64,000 bases of DNA from Serratia sarumanii (GCF_029962605.1 NZ_CP124750.1:2604001-2668000), one strand, 5' to 3'; counted from the first letter of the stretch, positions 1 to 11,471 are shown. Numbers and translations: made by a program. The notes: generated by a model from the sequence alone, not told the origin.

Positions 1-149
1 TTATAAATTTATCGAACAATGACTCCACGGCTTACCCTGAGTCGGCTATTTGGGCAACCCTGCGGTTGCCCATCAGCATGTCCGAAATCCGCCATCGCTT
101 CCCCCGCTTTCGTGCGATAATCGCCATACCAAACCGAGGAGTGATCCAG

Positions 150-674
150 ATGCAGACTTTTTTGATTGATCGTACCGCCACGCCGGTGGGAGAACTGGTG
201 CTGATTGCCGATGAACAGGGGCGCCTGCGGGCGATTGACTGGACCGATCACGAAGCGCGCCTGATGAAGCTGCTGAATACCCACTACCGCGCCGATCGCT
301 TCACCCTGCGCGAGCAGCGCGATCCCGGCGGCCTGACCGATGCGATGCAACGCTATTTCGCCGGTGAGCTGAGCATTATCGATCGGCTGCCGGTGATGAC
401 CGCCGGCACCGAGTTCCAACGCACCGTGTGGCAACAGCTGCGCCAAATCCCGTGCGGCGAGATCCTGACCTACGGCCAGCTGGCGCAACGCATCGGCCGT
501 CCGACCGCCTCGCGCGCGGTCGGCATGGCCAACGGTTCGAATCCGATCAGCATCGTGGTGCCCTGCCACCGGGTGATCGGTTCGCAGGGCGCGCTGACCG
601 GCTATGCCGGCGGCGTACAGCGCAAGCAGTGGCTGTTGCAGCATGAAGGCTACCTGCCGAAAAGTTTGCTGTAG
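150..674 (+). CDS. ogt: Methylated-DNA--protein-cysteine methyltransferase Ogt
   Basis: Suicidal DNA repair protein that moves the alkyl group from O6-alkylguanine or O4-alkylthymine onto its own cysteine. The start at 150 is chosen because GAGGA lies 9 bases upstream and the 174-residue product is close to the usual Ogt length; an in-frame ATG at 66 would add 28 residues that do not look like the family. The active-site motif PCHRV is present with Cys139, the same position as in E. coli Ogt, followed by the usual GYAGG loop. It lies directly upstream of fnr on the same strand, as in E. coli, but 281 bases separate them and fnr has its own promoter. Confidence 0.96.
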   Translation: MQTFLIDRTATPVGELVLIADEQGRLRAIDWTDHEARLMKLLNTHYRADRFTLREQRDPGGLTDAMQRYFAGELSIIDRLPVMTAGTEFQRTVWQQLRQIPCGEILTYGQLAQRIGRPTASRAVGMANGSNPISIVVPCHRVIGSQGALTGYAGGVQRKQWLLQHEGYLPKSLL

Positions 675-693
675 CCGCGGCGATGAGCTCATC

Positions 694-722
694 CAGCGCC
701 ATTGTTTGGCGCTGCTTAATAA
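694..722 (+). terminator. Weak hairpin terminator after ogt
   Basis: CAGCGCCA (694-701) pairs perfectly with TGGCGCTG (707-714) around a 5-base loop. The following CTTAATAA is only weakly T-rich, so termination may be partial. Confidence 0.4.
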
Positions 723-921
723 AGCACGTTGCTCAACGCCGCGCTCGTCCCCGCTTTGGCACTATCAATAACTTGTGTGAATAAAACGCATAAGTCACAA
801 ATAATGCTCATAACTTCAGTCCCATACAGAATAATCGGCGGCATGTGTGCGCAAAATTCGCACACAATACCCCTATTCATGCTAATGCCACCCTTATCAG
901 CTGCTGCAAAAGATGTTAAAA

Positions 922-935
922 TTGACTCATATCAA
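922..935 (+). promoter_or_regulatory. FNR box in the fnr promoter
   Basis: TTGACTCATATCAA differs from the FNR consensus TTGAT-N4-ATCAA at one base. It ends 20 bases before the fnr start codon, so it overlaps the expected transcription start. That is the arrangement of the negatively autoregulated fnr promoter in E. coli. Confidence 0.8.
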
Positions 936-955
936 TTATTGAATGAGCGTAATCT

Positions 956-1720
956 ATGATCCCGGAAAAACGCGTGATTCGTCGTATCCAGTCTGGTGGT
1001 TGTGCGATCCATTGCCAGGACTGCAGCATCAGCCAGCTGTGCATTCCTTTCACCCTTAATGCCCACGAGCTGGACCAGCTCGACAACATTATCGAGAGGA
1101 AAAAGCCCATCCAGAAAGGCCAGACCCTGTTCAAGGCCGGCGACGAGTTGAAGTCGCTGTACGCGATCCGTTCCGGGACCATCAAAAGCTATACCATCAC
1201 CGAGCAAGGCGACGAGCAGATCACCGGCTTCCACCTCGCGGGCGATCTGGTGGGCTTCGACGCCATCGGCGGTCTGAAGCACCCGAGTTTTGCCCAGGCG
1301 CTGGAAACCTCGATGGTGTGTGAGATCCCGTTCGAAACCCTCGACGATCTGTCCGGCAAAATGCCTAACCTGCGTCAGCAGATCATGCGGCTGATGAGCG
1401 GCGAGATCAAAGGCGACCAGGACATGATCCTGCTGCTGTCGAAGAAAAATGCCGAAGAGCGCCTGGCGGCGTTCGTTTACAACCTGTCACGCCGCTTCGC
1501 GGAGCGCGGCTTCTCACCGCGCGAGTTCCGTTTGACCATGACCCGCGGCGACATCGGCAACTACCTCGGCCTGACGGTGGAAACCATCAGCCGCCTGCTG
1601 GGCCGCTTCCAGAAAAGCGAAATCCTCAGCGTGAAAGGCAAATACATCACCATCGAAAACGCCGACGCCCTGTCGGTGCTGGCCGGTACGCCGCGCATCA
1701 ACGTGTCCGTTAACGCCTGA
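956..1720 (+). CDS. fnr: FNR, oxygen-sensing global transcription regulator
   Basis: CRP-family regulator that dimerises when it carries a [4Fe-4S] cluster and switches on anaerobic genes. The four cluster ligands are visible as Cys20, Cys23, Cys29 and Cys122. A cNMP-type beta-barrel occupies about residues 30-150, then the dimer helix, and a helix-turn-helix lies near residues 197-216 (ETISRLLGR, with the E--SR DNA contacts). At 254 residues it is a few longer than E. coli FNR because of a slightly different C-terminus. FNR box at 922-935 suggests autoregulation. A direct target, the sRNA FnrS, is in the same window at 35675-35798. Confidence 0.98.
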   Translation: MIPEKRVIRRIQSGGCAIHCQDCSISQLCIPFTLNAHELDQLDNIIERKKPIQKGQTLFKAGDELKSLYAIRSGTIKSYTITEQGDEQITGFHLAGDLVGFDAIGGLKHPSFAQALETSMVCEIPFETLDDLSGKMPNLRQQIMRLMSGEIKGDQDMILLLSKKNAEERLAAFVYNLSRRFAERGFSPREFRLTMTRGDIGNYLGLTVETISRLLGRFQKSEILSVKGKYITIENADALSVLAGTPRINVSVNA

Positions 1721-1727
1721 TTCTCCT

Positions 1728-1763
1728 GCCGGATCAACATTTCACTGAAATTGTTGATCCGGC
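1728..1763. repeat. Long perfect inverted repeat between fnr and uspE
   Basis: GCCGGATCAACA (1728-1739) is matched base for base by its complement at 1752-1763, and the 12-base centre TTTCACTGAAAT can itself pair, giving a long hairpin. No T-run follows, so it is either a structured mRNA 3' end or a partial terminator for fnr. Confidence 0.6.
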
Positions 1764-1847
1764 GCCGCTTCTGTTGTTGTTCTGTTTTTCAATGTTGGGT
1801 TACTCTGTAAATTAACAGACTGTTGATTTCAGCTGTAAGGAGGCCCT

Positions 1848-2810
1848 ATGGCGAAGTATCAGAATCTTCTGGTGGCTATTGACCCCAATCAGGACGACCA
1901 GCCGGCATTGCGCCGCGCCGTGTACCTGGTGAAACGGAACGGCGGGCGCATCAAAGCCTTCCTGCCCATTTATGACTTCTCTTACGAAATGACGACCCTG
2001 CTCTCCCCGGACGAAAGAACGGCGATGCGGCAAGGTGTGATCAGCCAACGCGCCGCCTGGATCAACGAGCAGTGCCGCTTTTACCTCAACGACGGCGTGC
2101 CGATCGAAATCAAAGTGGTCTGGCACAACCGCCCCTTCGAAGCCATCATTCAGGAAGTGCTTTCCGGCCAGCATGATCTGCTGCTGAAAATGGCGCACCA
2201 GCACGACCGGCTGGAGTCGGTGATCTTCACCCCCACCGACTGGCACCTGCTGCGCAAATGCCCTTGCCCGGTGTGGATGGTGAAAGACCAGCCCTGGCCG
2301 GAAGGCGGTAAAGCGCTGGTGGCGGTCAACCTGGCCAGCGAAGAACCCTATCACGATCCGCTCAATATCAAACTGGTGCAAGAAACCGTCGAACTGGCGC
2401 AGAACGTCAACCAGACCGAGGTTCACCTGGTCGGCGCCTATCCCGTTACTCCGATCAACATCGCCATCGAGCTGCCCGATTTCGATCCGAGCGTCTACAA
2501 CGACGCCATCCGCGGCCAGCATCTGATCGCCATGAAGGCGCTGCGGCAGAAATTCTGCATTAAGGAAGAGTTCACCCACGTGGAAAAAGGCCTGCCGGAA
2601 GAGGTGATCCCCGATCTGGCCGAACACCTGCAGGCCGGCGTGGTGGTTCTGGGCACGCTGGGCCGCACCGGCATTTCGGCGGCCTTTATCGGCAACACCG
2701 CGGAACATGTGATCGACCATCTGAAATGCGATCTGCTGGTGATTAAGCCGGAGAACTTCAACTGCCCGATTGAGACGGATGAAGACGATGAGCACGACGA
2801 CGAAGATTAA
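1848..2810 (+). CDS. uspE: Universal stress protein UspE (tandem Usp)
   Basis: Tandem universal-stress protein of 320 residues, two Usp alpha/beta domains (about 1-150 and 155-305). In E. coli UspE is induced on entry to stationary phase and by DNA damage, and it affects motility and aggregation. Long stretches match E. coli UspE, including the N-terminal [20 protein letters not shown] and the second-domain nucleotide loop [18 protein letters not shown]. The C-terminal tail is highly acidic (EDDEHDDED). AAGGAGG 8 bases upstream supports the start. The gene lies downstream of fnr as in E. coli, with a separate 127-base leader. Confidence 0.96.
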   Translation: MAKYQNLLVAIDPNQDDQPALRRAVYLVKRNGGRIKAFLPIYDFSYEMTTLLSPDERTAMRQGVISQRAAWINEQCRFYLNDGVPIEIKVVWHNRPFEAIIQEVLSGQHDLLLKMAHQHDRLESVIFTPTDWHLLRKCPCPVWMVKDQPWPEGGKALVAVNLASEEPYHDPLNIKLVQETVELAQNVNQTEVHLVGAYPVTPINIAIELPDFDPSVYNDAIRGQHLIAMKALRQKFCIKEEFTHVEKGLPEEVIPDLAEHLQAGVVVLGTLGRTGISAAFIGNTAEHVIDHLKCDLLVIKPENFNCPIETDEDDEHDDED

Positions 2811-2825
2811 CCCTCGCGCATAAAA

Positions 2826-2854
2826 AACGGGCCGCTTAGCGGCCCGTTTTTTTG
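2826..2854. terminator. Bidirectional terminator between uspE and pntB
   Basis: AAACGGGCCGC and GCGGCCCGTTT flank a 3-base loop, with T-runs on both strands. It serves uspE (plus) and pntAB (minus), which converge here. Confidence 0.88.
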
Positions 2855-2863
2855 GTTGCTCAC

Positions 2864-4258
2864 TTACTTCTGCAATGCCCGCAGAATCGCTTCCACGCTG
2901 TCTTTGGCGTCGCCGAACAGCATCTGGGTGTTCTCTTTGAAGAACAGCGGGTTCTGCACGCCGGCGTAGCCGGTGTTCATCGAGCGTTTGAACGCGATCA
3001 CGTTCTGCGCTTTCCACACTTCCAATACCGGCATGCCGGCGATCGGGCTGCGCGGATCCTCCAGCGCCGCCGGGTTCACCGTGTCGTTGGCGCCGATCAC
3101 CAGCACGGTGTCGGTATCCGGGAAATCTTCGTTGATTTCATCCATCTCCAGCACCACGTCGTACGGCACCTTCGCCTCCGCCAGCAGCACGTTCATGTGG
3201 CCCGGCAAACGCCCCGCGACCGGGTGAATGCCGAAACGCACCTTCACGCCGCGCGCCCGCAGTTTCTCGGTGATTTCCGCCACCGGATATTGCGCCTGCG
3301 CCACCGCCATGCCGTAACCCGGGGTGATGATCACCGAGGTGGAGTTCTTCAGCTGCTCGGCCACCTCTTCCGCCGTGGTTTCACGGTATTCGCCCATCTC
3401 TTCGGCGTCGCCGGTGGACGAACCGTCACTGCCGAAGCCGCCGGCGATCACGCTGATAAACGAGCGGTTCATCGCCTTGCACATGATGTAAGACAGGATC
3501 GCACCCGAAGAACCCACCAGCGCGCCGGTGACGATCAGCAGATCGTTGCTCAGCATGAAGCCCGCCGCGGCGGCCGCCCACCCCGAGTAGGAGTTAAGCA
3601 TCGATACCACCACCGGCATGTCGGCGCCGCCGATCGAGGCCACCAGATGCCAGCCGAACGCCAACGCGATCGCCGTCATCAGCAGCAGCGTAACCACCTG
3701 CCAGCCCACGCTGTCGGTACGCACGAACGCCACCAGCAGCAGGAACGAGATCACCAGCGCCGCCAGATTCAGCTTGTGGCGGTTCGGCAGCATCAGCGGC
3801 TTGGAAGAGATGATGCCACGCAGCTTGCCGAAGGCGACGATCGAACCGGTGAAGGTGACCGCGCCGATAAAGATGCCGAGGAACACTTCGGTCAGATGGA
3901 TGTTCGCCATCACCGGCTCCATCGGCGCGCCGTGATCCAGGTAGCTGTTGAAGCCGACCAGCACCGCCGCCAGGCCAACGAAGCTGTGCAGCACCGCCAC
4001 CAGTTCCGGCATTTCGGTCATCTCGACCTTCCTGGCCAGATAGACGCCGATCGAGCCGCCGATGATCATGGCGATGATGATCCAGCCGACGTTGCCGGAA
4101 TCCGGCCCCAGAATGGTGGCGATCAGCGCGATCGCCATGCCGGCGACGCCGAACAGGTTGCCCTGCTTCGACGTTTCATGGCGCGACAGGCCCGCCAGGC
4201 TGAAAATAAACAAAATAGCGGCAACAATGTATGCAGCTGTAACCAATCCTCCAGACAT
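2864..4258 (-). CDS. pntB: NAD(P) transhydrogenase subunit beta
   Basis: Beta subunit of the proton-translocating transhydrogenase that uses the proton gradient to make NADPH from NADH. The N-terminal half (about 1-275) holds a series of hydrophobic helices of the membrane domain dII. The C-terminal part (about 285-464) is the NADP-binding domain dIII with [15 protein letters not shown] and [14 protein letters not shown]. Its 464 residues match the family. The start lies 10 bases after the pntA stop, so the two are one operon, and the shared terminator at 2826-2854 closes it. Confidence 0.97.
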   Translation of the reverse strand: MSGGLVTAAYIVAAILFIFSLAGLSRHETSKQGNLFGVAGMAIALIATILGPDSGNVGWIIIAMIIGGSIGVYLARKVEMTEMPELVAVLHSFVGLAAVLVGFNSYLDHGAPMEPVMANIHLTEVFLGIFIGAVTFTGSIVAFGKLRGIISSKPLMLPNRHKLNLAALVISFLLLVAFVRTDSVGWQVVTLLLMTAIALAFGWHLVASIGGADMPVVVSMLNSYSGWAAAAAGFMLSNDLLIVTGALVGSSGAILSYIMCKAMNRSFISVIAGGFGSDGSSTGDAEEMGEYRETTAEEVAEQLKNSTSVIITPGYGMAVAQAQYPVAEITEKLRARGVKVRFGIHPVAGRLPGHMNVLLAEAKVPYDVVLEMDEINEDFPDTDTVLVIGANDTVNPAALEDPRSPIAGMPVLEVWKAQNVIAFKRSMNTGYAGVQNPLFFKENTQMLFGDAKDSVEAILRALQK

Positions 4259-4268
4259 TTGCTACCCC

Positions 4269-6335
<2,067 letters not shown>

Positions 6336-7286
6336 ATGAAGCTGAAGACCACGATCATCGCGTCAGCCTTGTTATCACTCACCGCGCTGTCTGCTCATGC
6401 GGCGCAAGAGTTAACTCCTGAGAAAGCAGCGGCGCTGAAGCCGTTTGATCGCATCACGATTACCGGCCGCTTCAATGCCATCAATGAAGCCGTCGACGCC
6501 GTATCCCGCCGTGCAGACAAACTGGGTGCCGATTCCTTCTATATCCAGGACAGCAACAACAGCAACAACGGCGGCAACTGGCGCGTCACCGCAGACCTTT
6601 ATCATAAAGATGCGCCAGAAGTGAGCAAAACACCAAAATACCGCGTATTTAACGGCGTGAACGAACTGCCTAAAGAGGAAGCCTATCTGCTGGAGCCTTA
6701 CGATACCGTGAGCGTCAGCGGTTTCTACCGCAGCCAGCCGGACATCAACGACGCTATCTCCAAAGAAGCGAAGAAAAAAGGCGCCGCCTCGTTCTTCATC
6801 GTGCGCCAGGTTGACGCCAACTCCGGCGGCAACCAGTTCGTTACCGCCTACATCTATAAGGCCGATGCGCCAAAACGCCGCGTGCAGAGCCCGGATGCCA
6901 TTCCGGCCGATTCTGACGCCGGCCGCGCCGCGCTGGCCGCCGGCGGCGCCGCTGCCGCGAAAGTCGAAATTCCTGGCGTCGCGTCTTCCGGTTCGCCAAG
7001 CCGCGAAGTGGGTCGTTTCTTTGAAACCCAGTCTTCTACCGGCCAACGCTATACCGTCACGCTGCCTAACGGCACCAAGATCCAGGAAGTGAACAACGTG
7101 ACCGCCGCGCAGATGGTGCCGTTCGATTCCGTCACCTTCACCGGCCACTTCAACAGCATGACCGATGTCTCCACCGAAGTGGCGAAACGCGCGGCCGAGA
7201 AAGGCGCCAAGTACTACCACGTCACCCGCCAGTGGCAGAACAAGAGCGGCGGCAACCTGACCGTCAGCGCCGATCTGTTCAAATAA
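6336..7286 (+). CDS. ydgH: YdgH, periplasmic DUF1471 (YhcN-type) protein
   Basis: Secreted protein of 316 residues with a clear signal peptide (cleavage after about AHA, residue 22) and three copies of a DUF1471/YhcN module at about 38-92, 112-166 and 260-316. Each copy carries a phrase like PFDRITITGRFN and a later GGNWRVTADLYHK-type strand. YdgH-family proteins are linked to cell envelope stress but the molecular role is unclear. GAAAGGA lies 7 bases before the ATG. A strong terminator follows. Confidence 0.93.
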   Translation: MKLKTTIIASALLSLTALSAHAAQELTPEKAAALKPFDRITITGRFNAINEAVDAVSRRADKLGADSFYIQDSNNSNNGGNWRVTADLYHKDAPEVSKTPKYRVFNGVNELPKEEAYLLEPYDTVSVSGFYRSQPDINDAISKEAKKKGAASFFIVRQVDANSGGNQFVTAYIYKADAPKRRVQSPDAIPADSDAGRAALAAGGAAAAKVEIPGVASSGSPSREVGRFFETQSSTGQRYTVTLPNGTKIQEVNNVTAAQMVPFDSVTFTGHFNSMTDVSTEVAKRAAEKGAKYYHVTRQWQNKSGGNLTVSADLFK

Positions 7287-7308
7287 AACCCGCTTTTCGG
7301 TTTACCAT

Positions 7309-7335
7309 CGGGCAGCCCTTGAGCTGCCCGTTTTT
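7309..7335 (+). terminator. Terminator after ydgH
   Basis: CGGGCAGC (7309-7316) pairs with GCTGCCCG (7323-7330) around a 6-base loop and is followed by TTTTT. Confidence 0.88.
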
Positions 7336-7530
7336 ATTGCCGCTTTTTTCATCGTGCGTTGAATAGTTTTTTGTAAATTCCGCATATTCAATCATTGCAT
7401 CTCTAATCATCCCTCCGTAAAATTTGCGCCAATTTTTAGGGCTATTGTCTATTCGCGCAGTGGTAGTTAATACATTGTTGCCACCAAGCAGTTCCCTTCC
7501 AGTTGTTTATTCTGCGTTCAGGATCCGTCA

Positions 7531-8922
7531 TTGGAAAAAAAACTCGGTCTTACCGCGCTAACCGCTTTGGTGCTCAGCTCAATGCTGGGCGCCGGCGTGT
7601 TCAGTCTGCCGCAAAACATGGCGCAGGTCGCCAGCCCCGCCGCGCTGCTGCTGGGTTGGGGGATCACCGGCGTCGGCATTCTGTTTTTGGCCTTCGCCAT
7701 GCTGTTGCTTACGCGTTTGCGTCCGGATCTGGACGGCGGCATTTTCACCTATGCCAAGGAAGGGTTCGGCGAGCTGGTGGGCTTCTGCTCCGCCTGGGGT
7801 TACTGGCTGTGCGCCGTGATCGCCAACGTCTCGTATCTGGTGATCGTGTTCGCGGCGCTGAGTATCTTCACCGATCGCGGCGGCAGCGTGATTCTCGGTG
7901 ACGGCAATACCTGGCAGGCGCTGATCGCCGAATCCGCCCTGCTGTGGATCGTGCACGCGCTGGTGCTGCGCGGCGTGCAAACCGCCGCCAGCATCAATCT
8001 GGCGGCCACCCTCGCCAAGCTGTTGCCGCTGGGAATGTTCGCCGTTCTGGCGGCGATCGCCTTTAAAATGGACGTGTTCACGCTGGATTTCAAAGGCATC
8101 GCCCTCGGCAAGCCGGTGTGGGAACAGGTCAAGGACACCATGTTGATCACCCTGTGGGTGTTTATCGGCGTGGAAGGCGCGGTGGTAGTTTCCGCCCGCG
8201 CCCGCAATAAGAAAGACGTGGGCCGCGCCACTATGCTGGCGGTGCTGTCGGCGCTGGCGGTGTATCTGATGGTGACGCTGCTGTCGCTGGGCGTGGTGCC
8301 GCGCAGCGAACTGGCCGAAATGCGCAATCCGTCGATGGCGGTTCTGATGGTGGAACTGATCGGCCCGTGGGGTGACGTGCTCATCGCCGCCGGCCTGATC
8401 ATTTCCGTGTGCGGCGCCTACCTGAGCTGGACCATCATGGCGGCGGAAGTGCCGCTGCTGGCCGCGCAGCACGGCGCGTTTCCGCGCGTGTTCGGCAAGC
8501 AGAACCGCCATCATGCCCCGTCCTCTTCGCTGTGGCTGACCAACATCGCGGTGCAGCTGGCGCTGGTGCTGATCTGGCTGACCGGCAGCAACTATAACTC
8601 GCTGCTGACCATCGCTTCGGAAATGATCCTGGTGCCTTACTTCCTGGTTGGCGCGTTTCTGTTCAAGGTGGCTTACCGCCGCCGCGACAAACGCCTGATC
8701 TTCGCCGCCACCGGCGCCTGCGTCTATGGCCTGTGGCTGCTGTACGCTTCCGGGCTGATGCACCTGCTGATGTCGGTGCTGCTGTATGCGCCTGGGCTGT
8801 TGGTGTTCATGTATGCCCGCCGCGGCCATCGGGACATCAATCTGCTCAACCGGCTGGAAAAGAGCAGCATTTTCTTGCTGCTGGCGGCCACGCTGCCTGC
8901 CGGTTGGATTATGCTGCACTAA
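7531..8922 (+). CDS. ydgI: YdgI, APC-family basic amino-acid antiporter (ArcD-like)
   Basis: Inner-membrane transporter of 463 residues with about 12 hydrophobic segments, closely similar to E. coli YdgI, a putative arginine/ornithine antiporter of the APC superfamily. The family motif LGAGVFSLP lies in the first helix and LDGGIFTYAKEGFGELVGFCSAWGYW follows helix two. The match to YdgI begins MEKKLGLTALTAL, which places the start at a TTG codon; CAGGA lies just upstream, spacing about 7. Substrate is inferred only from the family. Its upstream region contains TGAAT and ATTCA half-sites but no full Arg box. Confidence 0.92.
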   Translation: MEKKLGLTALTALVLSSMLGAGVFSLPQNMAQVASPAALLLGWGITGVGILFLAFAMLLLTRLRPDLDGGIFTYAKEGFGELVGFCSAWGYWLCAVIANVSYLVIVFAALSIFTDRGGSVILGDGNTWQALIAESALLWIVHALVLRGVQTAASINLAATLAKLLPLGMFAVLAAIAFKMDVFTLDFKGIALGKPVWEQVKDTMLITLWVFIGVEGAVVVSARARNKKDVGRATMLAVLSALAVYLMVTLLSLGVVPRSELAEMRNPSMAVLMVELIGPWGDVLIAAGLIISVCGAYLSWTIMAAEVPLLAAQHGAFPRVFGKQNRHHAPSSSLWLTNIAVQLALVLIWLTGSNYNSLLTIASEMILVPYFLVGAFLFKVAYRRRDKRLIFAATGACVYGLWLLYASGLMHLLMSVLLYAPGLLVFMYARRGHRDINLLNRLEKSSIFLLLAATLPAGWIMLH

Positions 8923-9019
8923 AATCGCCTGTCGATGCGGCTGCCCGTCAGCCGCATTTCGTTTCCCCCTTCTTTCCTCGTTACCCCGCTACCCGTTGTT
9001 GATCCGTCAGTTGCTCCTC

Positions 9020-9048
9020 TTGCGATCTTAAATGCAATTAATTATCAT
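9020..9048 (+). promoter_or_regulatory. Predicted sigma-70 promoter for the 9140-10054 unit
   Basis: TTGCGA (9020-9025), a 17-base spacer and TATCAT (9043-9048) form a plausible promoter. The -10 element is covered by the Fur-like box. Confidence 0.55.
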
Positions 9049-9052
9049 TATC
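9034..9052 (+). promoter_or_regulatory. Fur-like box
   Basis: GCAATTAATTATCATTATC matches the 19-base Fur consensus GATAATGATAATCATTATC at 14 positions, with the right 9 bases perfect. It overlaps the predicted -10 element about 90 bases before the gene at 9140, as expected for repression by Fe-Fur. Confidence 0.65.
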
Positions 9053-9139
9053 ATCTGAGCATTAACGGCAAGACGCGAGCGCCCCTGCCGAGAGGCGTCA
9101 GGAGGCGGGTTTAGACCGGCTGAAAATGGAAGGCATTTC

Positions 9140-9625
9140 ATGGCTGAAAAACTGCTGCACGCATTACCCTTGTTTACCGCCTGGGAAGCGCTGATCGCCG
9201 AGGGCAACACGGCATTCAATCAGCGGCGCGATCGCCTGGCGATGGCGCACTACCAGCAGGCGCTGGAGGCCGCTCAGGCGCTCGTCGCCGAGCGGCCCTG
9301 GCAAAACGCGGAATATACCGAACGGTTTGACGCACTGCATCTTTTCGAATCCACCCTGGCCGCGCTGATCGTCACGTTCAACAACATCACCCATCTGCGC
9401 CTGCGGCAAAAGCCGCTTCGCGGCGTAGAACCCCACGTGCATCAGGCCCGGCTCGCCATCGAGCAACTGATGGACGACACCTCGCTGTGCGAACAGATGC
9501 AGCAGATCGCCGAACGGCACCTGCTGCGGTTCCGAATTGAAACGCTGCAGGCGCTGCGCGAGCACCGGCTGCCGGGAACCAGCGTCTGCGCGCCCGCGGC
9601 GAACCATTCCGCCACCGTGCATTAA
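9140..9625 (+). CDS. Unknown small TPR-like cytosolic protein, likely iron-regulated
   Basis: A 161-residue protein without signal peptide or membrane segment. The N-terminal 45 residues read as a tetratricopeptide-like helix pair (WEALIAEGNTAFNQRRDRLA, then HYQQALEAAQAL), and the rest is predicted helical. It loosely resembles the DUF2753 type of small TPR proteins, but I do not recognise it securely. GGAAGG is 8 bases before the ATG. The gene at 9659 follows after 33 bases, so the two probably form one operon. The Fur-like box upstream suggests induction in low iron. Function unknown. Confidence 0.7.
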   Translation: MAEKLLHALPLFTAWEALIAEGNTAFNQRRDRLAMAHYQQALEAAQALVAERPWQNAEYTERFDALHLFESTLAALIVTFNNITHLRLRQKPLRGVEPHVHQARLAIEQLMDDTSLCEQMQQIAERHLLRFRIETLQALREHRLPGTSVCAPAANHSATVH

Positions 9626-9658
9626 CAACGCCACCACGACCTGAGGGGTAATCTGCCA

Positions 9659-10054
9659 ATGAATGAATTGAATGATGAGATGAAAAAGATGCTGGCCAAA
9701 CAGCTGCCTGTGCAGGCGACCAGCAGCCCGAGCGGCGTGCCCGATATCGGCCCCAAGCGCTCTTTGCGCCTGTATGACGACCGTACGCTGATTTACAACG
9801 AAAATACCGGCGGCCAGACGCTGCAAAATATCAGGGAAGGATCGAAAATGGCCGTCGTGGTTATCGATCGCGAGGCGCTGGACGGTTACCGCTTTGTCGG
9901 CACCCCGGAACTGTTCCTGGCGGGCAAGCCGTTTGACGATGCGCTGGCGTTTGCAGAAAAAAATGGAATAAAGCCGCCGAAATACGCAGTGCTGATTCAT
10001 ATAGACGGCATTTATACCCTACGCTCCGGCCCCAATGCCGGGACCCGGCTTTAA
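9659..10054 (+). CDS. Pyridoxamine 5'-phosphate oxidase-like split-barrel protein
   Basis: A 131-residue protein that looks like a flavin-binding split barrel of the PNPOx-like superfamily: PDIGPKRSLRLYDDRTLIY, then NIREGSKMAVVVID, then GYRFVGTPEL are the usual core strands. Such proteins bind FMN, F420 or heme; some (HugZ/HutZ) degrade heme. No characteristic HugZ C-terminal loop is seen, so heme oxygenase activity cannot be claimed. GAGGGG lies 9 bases before the ATG. It is the second gene of the Fur-box unit, and an iron or redox role is inferred from that context only. Confidence 0.7.
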   Translation: MNELNDEMKKMLAKQLPVQATSSPSGVPDIGPKRSLRLYDDRTLIYNENTGGQTLQNIREGSKMAVVVIDREALDGYRFVGTPELFLAGKPFDDALAFAEKNGIKPPKYAVLIHIDGIYTLRSGPNAGTRL

Positions 10055-10082
10055 AGGCAGGCCGCTACGCGGCGCGGAATAT

Positions 10083-10134
10083 CTCGTTCATGGTTAGGCT
10101 ATCGCGGCAAGTCAATTGCCTAACCATCAACGAG
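10083..10134. repeat. 17-bp inverted repeat between convergent genes
   Basis: Arms at 10083-10099 and 10118-10134 are reverse complements at 16 of 17 bases (core ATGGTTAGGC / GCCTAACCAT). The 18-base loop contains an alternative GGCAA / TTGCC pair. No T-run follows on either strand, so it is not a standard terminator. Confidence 0.85.
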
Positions 10135-10153
10135 TGGCCGGGTTGATTCCCGG

Positions 10154-10564
10154 TCAGCTTTTAGGGGGAATGGTGACGGTCATGCGCTCACCCACCAGGG
10201 CGATCGCGATGCCTTCCGCGCACTCTTTCTGAATGGCCGCCAGCTGCTGCGCCTCCAGCGCATAGGGCAGCTGAATATCAAATACCGTCAGGCCCTGCTG
10301 CTGCGCCAGGTCAATCAGGCGCACAATGTTGGTTTCATCGCTGACCTGGGTTGACACCACCTGCAGCGCCAGCTCTTTCAACTGCTCTTTGCGCGTTTGT
10401 GACGTGGTCACGCGCGATTTCAACACCATGCCGAAGATCGGCATCACACCATAAATAGCATCAACAAAGCGCCAGTGCTTCCTGCACGATGCGGACAGAA
10501 AATCCATATAGTCGAAACAGATTTTCTCACTGCGCGCGATGGATGCAAGGTGATTGTTGTTCAT
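10154..10564 (-). CDS. Hypothetical protein
   Basis: A 136-residue protein I do not recognise. No signal peptide is seen; a weakly hydrophobic stretch FVDAIYGVMPIFGMVL lies near residues 33-48. The C-terminal half (about 70-136) looks like an alpha/beta fold with DLAQQQGLTVFDIQLP and EGIAIALVGERMTVTIP. GAGAGGA 9 bases before the ATG supports the start. It converges with the Fur-box unit and is divergent from folM. Codon use is ordinary. It could be a lineage-specific accessory gene. Confidence 0.6.
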   Translation of the reverse strand: MNNNHLASIARSEKICFDYMDFLSASCRKHWRFVDAIYGVMPIFGMVLKSRVTTSQTRKEQLKELALQVVSTQVSDETNIVRLIDLAQQQGLTVFDIQLPYALEAQQLAAIQKECAEGIAIALVGERMTVTIPPKS

Positions 10565-10748
10565 CCCCTCATTCCTCTCATGGCCAGTGTTAACCCGTGG
10601 TCTTTCAAGCCGCCGCCGGGCGACAACCTGAAATGCATTGGGGATCTTACATCCAGAAATGGATAATCATGCGAAGCTTTAACGACTTTCCGCCGTATGA
10701 TGGCATAATTCCCCTATTGTTTGCCAGTCTGTCCAGGAGCTTTAATCA

Positions 10749-11471
10749 ATGGAACACCCCAACTCTGCCCCGGTGCTGATTACCGGCGGCGCGCGGCGCA
10801 TCGGGCTGGCGCTCGCCAGAGCGTTTCTCCAGCGCGGCGTTCCCGTCATCATCGCCTATCGCAGCGAATATCCGGCGATGGCCGAGTTGAAAGCCTTGGG
10901 CGCCTGCTGCATTCAGGGCGACTTTTCCACGCACGAAGGCATCTACCGTTTCGCCGACCAGGTGCGGCAGGTGGCGCCCAAATTGCGCGCGGTGATCCAC
11001 AACGCCAGCGCCTGGCAGGCAGAGTCGCCGCAGGTGCCGCCGGAACAGGTGATGGCGACGATGCTGCAAATTCACGTCTATACGCCCTATTTGCTCAACC
11101 AACTGCTTGAAACCTGCCTGACCGGCCAGGGCCAGGCCGGCGCGGACATTATCCATCTCACCGACTACGTGGTGGAAAAAGGCAGCGACAAACACATCGC
11201 CTACGCCGCCAGCAAGGCCGCGCTGGACAATATGACCCGTTCGTTCGCCCGCAAGCTGGCGCCGGAGGTCAAGGTCAACGCCATTGCGCCGGCGCTGATC
11301 ATCTTCAATCCTGGCGACGACGAGGCTTATCGCCAGCAGGCGCTGGCGAAATCGCTGATGAAGGTCGCGCCGGGCGAGAGCGAAGTGGTCAACCTGGTGA
11401 ACTACCTGATGGAGAGCCGCTACGTCACCGGCCGCACCCACGGCGTCGACGGCGGCCGGCCGCTGCGCTGA
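10749..11471 (+). CDS. folM: Dihydromonapterin reductase FolM
   Basis: Short-chain dehydrogenase that reduces dihydromonapterin to tetrahydromonapterin and has weak dihydrofolate reductase activity. Its 240 residues equal the E. coli length. The cofactor loop is TGGARRIGLALA (residues 10-21), with the Arg-Arg pair typical of NADPH-dependent pteridine reductases. The catalytic motif is YAASK near 156-160, with HNASAW near 85. CAGGAG lies 9 bases before the ATG. rstA starts 75 bases downstream on the same strand, an order also seen in E. coli. Confidence 0.95.
   Translation: MEHPNSAPVLITGGARRIGLALARAFLQRGVPVIIAYRSEYPAMAELKALGACCIQGDFSTHEGIYRFADQVRQVAPKLRAVIHNASAWQAESPQVPPEQVMATMLQIHVYTPYLLNQLLETCLTGQGQAGADIIHLTDYVVEKGSDKHIAYAASKAALDNMTRSFARKLAPEVKVNAIAPALIIFNPGDDEAYRQQALAKSLMKVAPGESEVVNLVNYLMESRYVTGRTHGVDGGRPLR

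Noticed and set aside
52..71. GGGCAACC / GGTTGCCC inverted repeat at the left edge
   Set aside because: No T-run follows on either strand and the flanking gene is cut off, so its role cannot be judged.
729..959. 76-codon plus-strand frame covering the fnr promoter
   Set aside because: It runs through the FNR box and into the fnr start, and the translation has no recognisable feature.
7361..7400. Arg-box (ArgR) site upstream of ydgI
   Set aside because: TGAAT and ATTCA half-sites occur but not with the 4-base spacing of a full 18-base Arg box.
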